This document shows positions 16,142 to 23,567 of a stretch of 42,176 bases of DNA, piece after piece (position 1 is the stretch's first letter; every line of letters begins with the position of its first letter). Made by a program: the position numbers and the translations under genes. The notes under the pieces are model-generated. The model did not search any database. It saw only the letters and a program-made list of their open reading frames with translations, and had not been told where the DNA came from. The DNA is taken from assembly GCA_964591255.1 (NCBI GenBank), contig CAZQAA010000190.1, positions 1 to 42,176 on the forward strand, in the 5' to 3' direction. The stretch is from CAZQAA01 sp964591255. GTDB taxonomy: Bacteria; Desulfobacterota; DSM-4660; Desulfatiglandales; Desulfatiglandaceae.

Positions 16142-17482
16142 TTACCTTTTTATAAGTTTTTTCTCTGTAAACTCAAAGACATCGTCAAGGATCTCCAGGC
16201 CTATATCTGCTTCGTCCCGAGTCAGGCTCAAAGGAGGATTGATTCGAAAATTGGCCTTGTAATTCATGGAGACCATCCCCCTTTTAATGGTTTCCAGGAA
16301 CATCTCCCTTGTAACGGATTTTTCGAGGGGCTCCCTGGTCTTGCGGTCCTTCACAAGTTCCACTCCAATAAGGAGGCCGCATCCGCGGAGATCACCAATA
16401 AACTCATATTTTTCCTGGAGCTTGCGTAATCCTTCAAGGAGATATTTGCCTACCTGTCGGGAATTGTCCACCAGTGATTCTTCTATAATTGTCTGGATGG
16501 TTGCCAGGGCCGCGGTGCTGGCAAGCGCGTTCCCTCCGTAACTGCTTGATGAAGAACTTGGCTTGGAAAAGGGCAAGCTGCTGGTGATCTCTTTTGTAGA
16601 GATAATGCCGCTTACAGGAAAACCACTTCCCATTCCCTTGCCAACAGTCATGATATCAGGGACAACGTCTGTATGATTTGAACCGAACATCATACCCGTA
16701 CGGCCAAATCCTGTGATCATTTCATCTGCTATGAGCAGTGCATCATTTTCGTGGGCAATCTCCAGTAGTCCAGGAATGAATTCAGGTGGCGGTATTATGT
16801 TGCCGGCGGTTCCCTGCATGGTCTCAACGATTATGGCTGCGAGGCTTCCCACGGTATTGTTTTCAATAAACTTGCGCAGGAATTCCAGGCAATAAAGGCC
16901 GCAATCTGGATATTGCATGGCAAACGGACAACGATAGCAATCCGCATATGGGGATAGCCGAAGACCCGGATGCAATGGTCCCCATGACTTTTTCCATGGA
17001 TCACCCAAAAGGCCCATTACCCCTCCTGTCTTGCCGTGAAAACCACCCCAAAAACCTATGATTTCAAATTTTTTGGTATAAGACTTGGCCAGGCGGATAG
17101 CCGCCTCTACCGCTTCGGCACCACCGCTATAAAGCTGAATGCTATCGAGTCCTTTGGGCGTTATGGAGGCTATAAGTTTGAGAAGCTTCAGCCGGTTTTC
17201 CGATGTAAAACTCCCCACCACAAACCGTTCCAGTTGATCTTTCATTGCTGAAATATACTTCGGGTGTGAATGTCCAAGGCTACAGACCGCCACGCCTGCC
17301 ATAAAATCAAGGTAGCGCCTGTCATCCACATCAATCAGCCACCTGCCTTTTGCCTCTTTGATGGCCAACTGGGAAAGCTGTGCCACTTCCTGAAGGCCGG
17401 GGGACATATACTGTTTTTCCTCTTGATATAATTTTTTTGATAGGTCCTTAACAATCCCTTTTTGGGTGTTTAGTTTCTCCAT
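16142..17482 (-). CDS. Class III PLP-dependent aminotransferase
   Basis: The 446-residue protein has the full class III pattern: ALLIADEMITGFGRTG, with the cofactor-ring Asp at 253, and MTVGKGMGSGFPVSGI, with the PLP lysine at 282. A four-cysteine insert C182-x2-C185-x8-C194-x3-C198 is also present in some relatives and could hold a metal. A run of six serines (about residues 311-316) precedes YGGN, where relatives usually have a single Ser-Thr. Family members move an amino group between glutamate or alanine and an omega-amine or keto compound. The start ATG 17482 has GGAGG six bases upstream and lies 35 bases inside the ATP-grasp gene. Context (Gfo/Idh oxidoreductase next, inositol-phosphate synthase upstream) suggests amination of a keto-cyclitol. 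Ordinary GABA/ornithine-type activity remains possible. Confidence 0.85.
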   Translation of the reverse strand: MEKLNTQKGIVKDLSKKLYQEEKQYMSPGLQEVAQLSQLAIKEAKGRWLIDVDDRRYLDFMAGVAVCSLGHSHPKYISAMKDQLERFVVGSFTSENRLKLLKLIASITPKGLDSIQLYSGGAEAVEAAIRLAKSYTKKFEIIGFWGGFHGKTGGVMGLLGDPWKKSWGPLHPGLRLSPYADCYRCPFAMQYPDCGLYCLEFLRKFIENNTVGSLAAIIVETMQGTAGNIIPPPEFIPGLLEIAHENDALLIADEMITGFGRTGMMFGSNHTDVVPDIMTVGKGMGSGFPVSGIISTKEITSSLPFSKPSSSSSSYGGNALASTAALATIQTIIEESLVDNSRQVGKYLLEGLRKLQEKYEFIGDLRGCGLLIGVELVKDRKTREPLEKSVTREMFLETIKRGMVSMNYKANFRINPPLSLTRDEADIGLEILDDVFEFTEKKLIKR

Positions 17483-18302
17483 GTAAGCCTCCGTTTATAA
17501 GATGTGCCGCATGTCTGACTATGGCCTCGGCAGCATGTCCACGGCACATGGAGAAGCTGGGCCAGTCATTAAGGTCAATAAGAACAACCTTTCCCTCTGG
17601 AGTAATGATGGCATCTCCACCATAAATTTCCAGCCCTGCGGCCATGGCAGACAATCGTGCGATTCTTGAAAGATCATTCGTTTGAAATTCTGTTTCTTCG
17701 CCGGTGGCCACAGAGAATGCAATGAAATATTCACCCGGGCCCACCCCGTAAAATTTGACTGTATTGCCTTCCACATGCTCCTGGACAAGTATATCTTCTA
17801 CCCCCTGGCTGTGGAAGTGATTAACTGCAGATATAAGGTCATCATCCGAGCTCACGTGTACCACATCTCTGGCGTGCATTGCGTGGACATCTCCGCGTTT
17901 CAACCAATATGTGGCTGATCTGTTGCCGGGCAATCCTTCCTTTTGCAATTTGTTTATAGGAACGATCCTGCTTTCCGGTATGGGTAGTCCCTTTTTGACT
18001 AAAAGTGGAATCAGCCTTTTACGATAGCAGTTGCCCACGGATTGCACGGAATTTATTACCGGGATCAGAGACTTTTGCAATTCCAGTAAAACACCAAGGA
18101 CCTGTTCCGACTGGGCCATATTCAGCACCAGGTCTGGCGGGACAATTTTGGTGCTGATATCTTCAGCCCGCATGGAAATGGTTTTATATCCCATTTGATT
18201 CAGCTTTGAAAGGGTCATATCAAGGATGCCCGCATCTTCCTGAATCTTTCCCGGGGAAAACACCTCTTCTCTATATATTCCAAGTATGCATGTTCCTTGC
18301 AT
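17448..18302 (-). CDS. ATP-grasp family protein (kinase- or ligase-like)
   Basis: The product is about 284 residues. ATG 18302 is preferred because GAAGG sits six bases before it. ATG 18308 touches the ribosome site and overlaps the preceding stop. The C-terminal two thirds read as an ATP-grasp fold: NSVQSVGNCYRKRLIPLLVKKGLPIPESRIVP (first lobe), DILVQEHVEGNTVKFYGVG (central lobe) and GGDAIITPEGKVVLIDLNDWPSFS, whose Asp/Asn pair binds magnesium. This layout is shared by RimK-type carboxylate-amine ligases and inositol-polyphosphate 5/6-kinases, and sequence alone does not separate them. In this operon it could ligate an amino acid to an aminocyclitol or phosphorylate an inositol. Both are inferences. 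Confidence 0.72.
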   Translation of the reverse strand: MQGTCILGIYREEVFSPGKIQEDAGILDMTLSKLNQMGYKTISMRAEDISTKIVPPDLVLNMAQSEQVLGVLLELQKSLIPVINSVQSVGNCYRKRLIPLLVKKGLPIPESRIVPINKLQKEGLPGNRSATYWLKRGDVHAMHARDVVHVSSDDDLISAVNHFHSQGVEDILVQEHVEGNTVKFYGVGPGEYFIAFSVATGEETEFQTNDLSRIARLSAMAAGLEIYGGDAIITPEGKVVLIDLNDWPSFSMCRGHAAEAIVRHAAHLINGGLHGETKHPKRDC

Positions 18303-18304
18303 TA

Positions 18305-19009
18305 TCATCCTTCAATCTTTCTTAAAAAAGCTTCAGCCTGTTTGATGTCCTTGGGATGATCCACATCAAGTGTCTTTGGGACAGGGATGCCGTAAATCGA
18401 AAAACCTCTTTTAACCAGAAGCCCTAAAAATTGACGAAGCGCATTCAGGTTATTTCTCCTTGCGTCATCTATCGTACTGAAAATTTCGGGACTGAAATAA
18501 TAGAAACCACTGGTCACATATCCGCCGTCCCTCGCTGAATCTCCCATGGCAACTATCTTGTCATGACCGTCCAGCCTCACCCACAGAGGCTTTTCATCAT
18601 CTACAAATTCTGTAACAGCCAGTGCCCCGTCGGCCCGGTCTATCATATGTGCCTTCCTTACAAAATTTTTAAGGGTATCATTGGAGAATATCGCATCCAC
18701 GGTAAGCAGGACAAATGGTTCCTCTTTGAGCAATGGAGCGAGACAAAACAGGCTTTCCATGGAACTTGGGGTTGTCTTTACAACAATATCCAGAGGAATC
18801 GGCCAGGTTTCCTGTTTAAGGTAATCCACTACTTCAGGGTTTAACTCGTTTACAATACAGGCAACAGAAGTTACATCCAGAGTGGCTGCAGCCCGGATTG
18901 CCCTGCCTATCATTGGTTCTCCCAGGATAGGTAAAAGGGGTTTCGGGATAGAGATGCCCCCCTGGACAAGACGTTCTCCTTTGCCTGCCGCAATGATTCC
19001 AGCTTTCAT
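18305..19009 (-). CDS. Sugar-phosphate/inositol-phosphate nucleotidyltransferase
   Basis: This 234-residue protein has an intact nucleotidyltransferase fold: AAGKGERL at residues 7-14 (nucleotide loop), KPLLPILGEPMIGRAI (sugar-phosphate side) and VLLTVDAIF with the metal-binding Asp. The end, TLDVDHPKDIKQAEAFL, is typical of the family. It couples a phosphorylated sugar or polyol to CTP, UTP or GTP. Placed between an inositol-phosphate synthase/HAD pair and a CDP-alcohol phosphotransferase whose own nucleotidyltransferase domain is degenerate, it is the best candidate for a CTP:inositol-1-phosphate cytidylyltransferase. The substrate and nucleotide are inferred. The gene overlaps both neighbours by 4 bases. 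Confidence 0.8.
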   Translation of the reverse strand: MKAGIIAAGKGERLVQGGISIPKPLLPILGEPMIGRAIRAAATLDVTSVACIVNELNPEVVDYLKQETWPIPLDIVVKTTPSSMESLFCLAPLLKEEPFVLLTVDAIFSNDTLKNFVRKAHMIDRADGALAVTEFVDDEKPLWVRLDGHDKIVAMGDSARDGGYVTSGFYYFSPEIFSTIDDARRNNLNALRQFLGLLVKRGFSIYGIPVPKTLDVDHPKDIKQAEAFLRKIEG

Positions 19010-19713
19010 ATAACAAGTGTCTCCAGATCGGCAAGGCTAGATATGATGCAATCGACCGGTCCTGGATTGGGAGGGACCCTTGGGTTAGGCCCTTTCAGCC
19101 ATATTGTCTTCATGCCAAGGCATTGTGCAGGAATCATATCATGTTCAAAAGAGTCTCCTACAAAGGCAACCTCCTGAGGCGCAAGACGGAGGTCTTTAAG
19201 GGCAAGCTGAAAGATTTGGGGATCCGGTTTCTTGATCTCAACTATGGTAGAGTCCAGGATAATATCCATGATGTTGAACAGACCGGCTTCTTCACAGAGG
19301 ACGGCTACATTACCATAAAAATTTGATATCACACCAAGCCTGAAGATCCGACTAAGGTTATGGAGGATTCGGGCATTTCGTCTTAAAAATGTTTCGCATT
19401 CTCTACAAAATGACTCGGAAAGCCTTTGTTCAGCCTCAATATTGTGCAAATTAAGAGCTTCGAACTGAAGCCTTACGTGAAGACTCATTAATTCCCTGAA
19501 TCCCATGGAATTGACTTCAGGATCTGCACAACATATTTCATCGGCATGATAGAATGCCCGTTTTATATCGGGTAAAGGCAGGTTCAGATCCGCCTTTTCA
19601 TACAGTGAGTAAAAACGGTCAAGCCAATGCCCCCCGTCGGAATCGAGCGTACCTCCGAAATCCAAGAGGATGGCCTTGCAATCCTGAAATTTCTGGATCG
19701 CTGGAGATAACAT
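19006..19713 (-). CDS. HAD-superfamily hydrolase (phosphatase-like)
   Basis: In this 235-residue protein HAD motif 1 is LLDFGGTLDSDG, with nucleophile Asp18, and position +2 is Gly20 instead of the usual acid/base Asp. Motif 2 is LGVISNFYGN, motif 3 Lys is in EIKKPDPQIFQLAL and motif 4 is VAFVGDSFEHDMIPA. A helical cap separates motifs 1 and 2. Some active phosphatases of this group (YihX-like) also carry Gly at +2, so activity is still likely. Start ATG 19713 has GGGAG seven bases upstream, and the gene starts 13 bases after the inositol-phosphate synthase. Dephosphorylation of inositol phosphate or of a later intermediate is the inferred role. Confidence 0.82.
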   Translation of the reverse strand: MLSPAIQKFQDCKAILLDFGGTLDSDGGHWLDRFYSLYEKADLNLPLPDIKRAFYHADEICCADPEVNSMGFRELMSLHVRLQFEALNLHNIEAEQRLSESFCRECETFLRRNARILHNLSRIFRLGVISNFYGNVAVLCEEAGLFNIMDIILDSTIVEIKKPDPQIFQLALKDLRLAPQEVAFVGDSFEHDMIPAQCLGMKTIWLKGPNPRVPPNPGPVDCIISSLADLETLVI

Positions 19714-19725
19714 ATGCCTTTCTCC

Positions 19726-20883
19726 CTATGCTGCCTCTCTTTCGTTATTTCCATTTTTATTGACTTGTTTCTGGTCCCCTCCTTCCGTCCGGTCTCCCCG
19801 GATAAAGGCCTCGGTCATATAAAAGGCCTCTTCATCGGTGTATTGTTGTGGTGGATGTTTCATGAAATAGGCCGACGGCGGGAACAGTATCCCTCCCTCA
19901 CCCCGGTCCAGTGCCAGTTTGCAACATCGTATCGCATCGATGACAACGCCTGCGGAGTTGGCGGAATCTTCAACCGAGAGCCGTAATTCAAGATTCATGG
20001 GGATATCTCCAAATAGTCTGCCTTCCATGCGGACAAAGCAGATCTTGTTGTCTTTTTGCCAGGCCACATAGTCGCTTGGTCCTATATGGATGTTTTCATC
20101 ATCTATCCGTCGTGCTGCCACTGACTGAACTGCCTCTGTTTTAGATTCTCTTTTGGACATGAGGCGACTACGATTGAGCATATTAAGAAAGTCTGTATTA
20201 CCCCCTGTATTAAGCTGATAAGTCCGGTCCAGTTCCACACCCCGTTTTTTGAAAAGATCGGTAAGTATGCGATGTACAATAGTGGCGCCTAACTGGGATT
20301 TTATGTCATCTCCTATTATTGGAATATTTTTATCTTTAAAACGGTTGCCCCATACCGAATCGCTGGCAATAAAGACCGGCATGTTATTTACAAAGCCTAC
20401 GCCTGCCTCCAGCGCACATTCTGCATAAAATCGCGCGGCCTTTTCAGACCCCACCGGGAGATAATTCAGAAGTATTTCTGTCCCCGATTTTATAAGAGTC
20501 CTGACCACTTTTTCCTTGTCAGGTTCCGGTTTATCAGCCGGGACAAAGGTATATGGATCGTCGTAATGACGCATATGCTCTGACACGCCATCCAGGATAT
20601 GCCCCATTTGAACAATAACCCCTGTTGGTTGAATGTTTCTGCAAAATATCGTGGTGCAGTTGGGTTTCTCAAATATGGCCTCGGCCACATCTTTTCCCAC
20701 CTTGCGTGTGTCTATGTCAAATGCTGATGAAATTTCTATGTCGTATGGTCTGTAGCCACCGATGTCCCAGTGCATTAGCCCTATGGCCTCGTCGCTTTTC
20801 TTGTCACTGTAATAATTTATGCCCTGAATTAGTGAGCTGGCGCAGTTTCCTATTCCCACAATGCCAATCTTAATCTTTTTCAT
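19726..20883 (-). CDS. ino1: myo-Inositol-1(3)-phosphate synthase
   Basis: The product is about 385 residues from ATG 20883. ATG 20908-20910 would add nine residues, but AAAGGAG lies between the two, so the inner start is preferred. It has the Rossmann motif GIVGIGNCASS at residues 7-17 and the family signatures FVNNMPVFIASD, IPIIGDDIKSQLGATIVHR, LNTGGNTDFLNM and AGVVIDAIRCCKLALDRG. The length fits the compact actinobacterial/archaeal type of the enzyme, which is shorter than eukaryotic forms. The reaction is NAD-dependent isomerisation of glucose-6-phosphate to inositol phosphate in the cytoplasm. It is the third gene of the operon, after hpnA and hpnH, and feeds the nucleotidyltransferase, oxidoreductase and phosphotransferase downstream. 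Confidence 0.93.
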   Translation of the reverse strand: MKKIKIGIVGIGNCASSLIQGINYYSDKKSDEAIGLMHWDIGGYRPYDIEISSAFDIDTRKVGKDVAEAIFEKPNCTTIFCRNIQPTGVIVQMGHILDGVSEHMRHYDDPYTFVPADKPEPDKEKVVRTLIKSGTEILLNYLPVGSEKAARFYAECALEAGVGFVNNMPVFIASDSVWGNRFKDKNIPIIGDDIKSQLGATIVHRILTDLFKKRGVELDRTYQLNTGGNTDFLNMLNRSRLMSKRESKTEAVQSVAARRIDDENIHIGPSDYVAWQKDNKICFVRMEGRLFGDIPMNLELRLSVEDSANSAGVVIDAIRCCKLALDRGEGGILFPPSAYFMKHPPQQYTDEEAFYMTEAFIRGDRTEGGDQKQVNKNGNNEREAA

Positions 20884-20969
20884 CGGCTGTTTATCTCCTT
20901 TACTATTCACTATCCCAAGATATTAATACCTTTGTTTTTTACGGAGTTGAGATATGTTTTTCTTCCCCA

Positions 20970-22088
20970 TTAAACCCGCTTGACTATATGCTGTTTTTCC
21001 GCTATCCGGACTTCATCATTCCATTCTTCAGCCTCTTCAACACCTGTCATTGCAAGATCCGGCTCCATCGCTCCTTCAGTGCGTGATCCTGACAATGTCC
21101 TCCATAACGCCTTGAATGGATGGGCAAAGGTATCATTTACTGCCGTGGCCTCGAACCCACAATGCATCATGCAGTCTGCACATTTAAGACTGCGTCCAAG
21201 TCCCCATTTACTCCAGTCAGTTTCTTCCATGAGTGCCTTAAAACTGGGGGCATATCCATCATCAGGTAATAAATAGCATGGCCTTTGCCAGCCGAAGATG
21301 TTTCTGGTGGGGTTGCCCCATGGGGTACACTGGTAGGTTTGATTTCCGGCCAAGAAATCGAGGTACAGGGATGTATGATTGAATTTCCATCCATGGCTCT
21401 TTCTGGCCTTGAGAACACTTCGGAAAAGCTCCTTGCTTGCAGTACGCTTGAGGAAGACTTCCTGGCTATATGCCCGTTCATAATTGAAACCAGGAGATAC
21501 TGTGATGCCTTCTATGCCGAGACCCATTGCAAAATCGAAAAAGTCCGCCACCTCATCAGGGCTTATACCGTTATAGATGGTACAGTTTATGGTTACGCGG
21601 AAGCCTTTTGCCCGGACGGCTCGTATGGCATCCACTGCAATATCAAAGACTCCCTCTTGACCCACGGATGCGTCGTGGCGTTCCTTGTTCCCATCCAGAT
21701 GAACGGAGAATGTCAGATATGGTGACGGACTGTAGGCATGCATCTTCTTTTTCAGGAGAAGCCCGTTTGTACAAAGATATACAAATTTTTTACGCCGGAT
21801 CATTTCCTCGACTATCCGGGGCATCTCTTCATGGAGCAGGGGCTCCCCCCCTGCAATCGATACCACTGGCGCCCCACATTCTTCTGCAGCGTAGATACAT
21901 TCGGATATGTTCATACGACGTGCCAGAATTTCCTCCGGATAATCTATCTTGCCGCAGCCGTTACATGTCAGATTACATTTAAACAAGGGCTCCAACATCA
22001 GTACCAAGGGATAATGTCTACGGCCGCGTATTCGCTGGCTTATAATATAAGATCCTATTCTGTATAATTGGACAAGAGGGACTCCCAT
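20970..22088 (-). CDS. hpnH: Adenosylhopane synthase, hopanoid radical SAM enzyme HpnH
   Basis: This 372-residue protein has radical SAM cysteines at 38, 42 and 45 (CNLTCNGC) and VSIAGGEPLLHEE for S-adenosylmethionine binding. Features typical of HpnH are the opening MGVPLVQLYRIGSYIISQRI, TFSVHLDGNKERHD, GITVSPGFNYERA and a C-terminal CTPWGNPTRNIFGWQRPCYLL followed by KCADCMMHCGFE. HpnH adds a 5'-deoxyadenosyl group to diploptene, the first committed step to extended C35 hopanoids. It lies 55 bases downstream of hpnA on the same strand, with a reasonable AAGGA ribosome site. Its C-terminus is somewhat extended and acidic (EGAMEPDLAMTGVEEAEEWNDE). Confidence 0.95.
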   Translation of the reverse strand: MGVPLVQLYRIGSYIISQRIRGRRHYPLVLMLEPLFKCNLTCNGCGKIDYPEEILARRMNISECIYAAEECGAPVVSIAGGEPLLHEEMPRIVEEMIRRKKFVYLCTNGLLLKKKMHAYSPSPYLTFSVHLDGNKERHDASVGQEGVFDIAVDAIRAVRAKGFRVTINCTIYNGISPDEVADFFDFAMGLGIEGITVSPGFNYERAYSQEVFLKRTASKELFRSVLKARKSHGWKFNHTSLYLDFLAGNQTYQCTPWGNPTRNIFGWQRPCYLLPDDGYAPSFKALMEETDWSKWGLGRSLKCADCMMHCGFEATAVNDTFAHPFKALWRTLSGSRTEGAMEPDLAMTGVEEAEEWNDEVRIAEKQHIVKRV

Positions 22089-22143
22089 AGATCAAATCCT
22101 TATCTGTTTTTTATAACTATAATAACATACCATATATTTTAAT

Positions 22144-23145
22144 TTAATGGTGTAAGTAACCGTTTTTTCTAAACCAGTCAACAGCATCAGAAAGCGCCTT
22201 GCTGACCGGCCGCGGGGTGAATTTCAGTTCATGCCTTGCCTTTTCTGTAGAAAAAAACATGTTTTTTTTGGCCATGCGGATACCATCCACTGTGACGAAC
22301 GGTTCAATATTACCCATGAGTCGTGCCCATGCTTCAGTGATATAGGCAACCGGCAGGATCAGATTGTGCGGGAGGCGGAACCGCGGTTTAGGATGACCGC
22401 TTATGGCGGCCAGAGCGGCAAGGATCTCTTTCAATGTCATGTTGTGCCCGCCCAGTATGTATCGTTCCCCTATCCTGCCGTGCTCCAGAGCAAGCATATG
22501 TCCCACGGCCACATCGTCCACATGAACCAGATTAAGCCCTGTGTCTACATATGCGGGCATGTGACCAGATGCGGCTTCGACGATCATACGTCCTGTAGGT
22601 GTAGGTTTGATGTCCCGTGGTCCTATGGGGGTGGATGGATTGACGATGATCGCAGGCAGGCCTTTTTTATCCACCAAACGCAGCACCTCGGTCTCGGCCA
22701 AAAACTTGGAGCGTTTATAATGGCCAATCATGTCCTTGATACTCACGGGTGTTGTTTCATCGGCCAGACTTCCATTTGCGGGCAGGCCAATCGTTGCCAC
22801 ACTACTGGTATAGACGATACGTTCTACTCCTGCTTCGGCAGCGGCAAGCATCATATTGAGAGTTCCATTTACGTTAGTCTTGTAGATCTCCTCCGGCCTC
22901 GGTACCCAAAGACGATAATCAGCAGCCACGTGAAACAGGAGATCACACCCCCTGACAGCCCGGTCAAGTGAATGTTTATCAGTTAGATCGCCGGTCACGA
23001 TTTCCGCCTCCAGTCCCATAAGGTTCCGGCGATCACTTGACGGTCTGACAAGCGCCTTCACCTGATGACCGGCATGAATAAGCTGTCGTAACACAGCAGA
23101 ACCTACGAAGCCGGAGGCACCGGTGATCAAACTTTTCACGGGCAT
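22144..23145 (-). CDS. hpnA: Hopanoid-associated NAD-dependent epimerase/dehydratase HpnA
   Basis: This 333-residue protein is an extended short-chain dehydrogenase. It has the nucleotide loop TGASGFVG at 8-15, the active-site pair Tyr143/Lys147 (YKRSK), and the regions LFHVAADYRLWVP and VNPSTPIGPRDIKPTPTGR that are typical of HpnA/dihydroflavonol-reductase relatives. HpnA is widely found in hopanoid clusters as a putative sugar or side-chain epimerase, and its exact reaction is unsettled. ATG 23145 has AGGAG only two bases before it. GTG at codon 3 would be better spaced and is an alternative start. It is the first gene of the 14-gene operon and is preceded by a structured leader with an intrinsic terminator. 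Confidence 0.92.
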   Translation of the reverse strand: MPVKSLITGASGFVGSAVLRQLIHAGHQVKALVRPSSDRRNLMGLEAEIVTGDLTDKHSLDRAVRGCDLLFHVAADYRLWVPRPEEIYKTNVNGTLNMMLAAAEAGVERIVYTSSVATIGLPANGSLADETTPVSIKDMIGHYKRSKFLAETEVLRLVDKKGLPAIIVNPSTPIGPRDIKPTPTGRMIVEAASGHMPAYVDTGLNLVHVDDVAVGHMLALEHGRIGERYILGGHNMTLKEILAALAAISGHPKPRFRLPHNLILPVAYITEAWARLMGNIEPFVTVDGIRMAKKNMFFSTEKARHELKFTPRPVSKALSDAVDWFRKNGYLHH

Positions 23146-23171
23146 AACTCCTGTTGCTGAACTGCAATCTC

Positions 23172-23199
23172 AAAAAGAAAAAGGAGACAAATTGTCTCC
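23172..23199 (-). terminator. Intrinsic terminator (attenuator) inside the hpnA leader
   Basis: On the minus strand GGAGACAA-T-TTGTCTCC is followed directly by TTTTTCTTTTT. This is an 8-base perfect stem with a U-rich tail, the standard layout of a rho-independent terminator (stem 23183-23199, tail 23172-23182). No minus-strand gene ends near it: the next gene upstream is hpnJ on the other strand. It lies 27 bases before the hpnA start, downstream of the predicted promoter. It should therefore stop transcription before hpnA unless another structure forms, which makes it an attenuator rather than an ordinary terminator. Confidence 0.75.
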
Positions 23200-23204
23200 C
23201 CTCA

Positions 23205-23315
23205 TGGTCTAACAAAATCTAACAAAGCAGAATTTGTTGCCTATGGGGGCCGCACCCCCTACTCTTTCCCTTGGTTTAAAGATATCTAAAATAAGCTCAC
23301 CGCTATCTCTAAACC
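23205..23315 (-). promoter_or_regulatory. Structured 5' leader of the hpnA operon (candidate riboswitch/attenuator)
   Basis: Reading the minus strand from the predicted transcript start (about 23315), three stems are visible. A 12-pair stem joins 23304-23315 with 23273-23284 (GGTTTAGAGATA with TATCTTTAAACC, one G-U pair). A GGGGG/CCCCC hairpin with loop TGCGG lies at 23245-23259. AACAAA/TTTGTT pairs 23233-23238 with 23221-23226. A second copy of the TTGTTAGA segment lies 10 bases further on (23208-23215 and 23218-23225) and offers an alternative partner. The terminator follows. I compared the sequence by eye with cobalamin, TPP, SAM, c-di-GMP and preQ1 consensus elements and do not recognise it as any of them. 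Confidence 0.5.
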
Positions 23316-23321
23316 GAGACT

Positions 23322-23350
23322 TTTTTATTGCAGAAGCCGGGTCACGTCAA
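23322..23350 (-). promoter_or_regulatory. Predicted sigma-70 promoter of the hpnA operon
   Basis: On the minus strand, TTGACG (23345-23350) and TAAAAA (23322-23327) are separated by exactly 17 bases. The predicted start is about 23315, which is exactly where the 12-pair leader stem begins. The -10 box is imperfect. The match to the leader start is the main support. Confidence 0.5.
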
Positions 23351-23374
23351 GCAATAAAATCTTGAAGGTTTTTA

Positions 23375-23395
23375 TTCCATGCAGTCAACATGGAA
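23375..23395. promoter_or_regulatory. Perfect 7-7-7 inverted repeat, candidate operator between hpnA and hpnJ
   Basis: TTCCATG-CAGTCAA-CATGGAA has perfect 7-base arms around a 7-base spacer. It sits 24 bases upstream of the hpnA -35 box and about 100 bases upstream of the hpnJ promoter. The form fits a dimeric regulator site, but the regulator is unknown. The spacer contains TTGACT on the minus strand, which could also act as a second -35 box. Confidence 0.45.
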
Positions 23396-23498
23396 GTGCT
23401 GTTTATATATTATGTCATGATTCTAATCGGTTAGGAGCAGTATCACGAAGATTATTTTTTTGTAATGTGGAATTGTGTTATGGTCGCATATTTCAAAA

Positions 23499-23526
23499 TT
23501 GACAGCGCTAATCATCTTTATATAGT
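23499..23526 (+). promoter_or_regulatory. Predicted sigma-70 promoter of hpnJ-hpnI-hpnK
   Basis: TTGACA (23499-23504) and TATAGT (23521-23526) are separated by 16 bases, 42 bases before the hpnJ start. The -35 box is a perfect consensus. A GGAG ribosome site (23556-23559) lies eight bases before ATG 23568. It diverges from the hpnA promoter. Confidence 0.6.
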
Positions 23527-23567
23527 CTAATAGCCTTTAAATTCAATATTTTTTTGGAGTATAACCA

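Noticed and set aside
22231..22971. 246-residue plus-strand ORF opposite hpnA
   Set aside because: It is antisense to a well-supported gene, has no recognisable family or ribosome site, and reflects codon bias on the other strand.
23205..23315. hpnA leader as a cobalamin or TPP riboswitch
   Set aside because: Fragments such as AGGGAA and GGGGTGC recall these classes, but the B12 box, the CTGAGA element and the overall length are absent.
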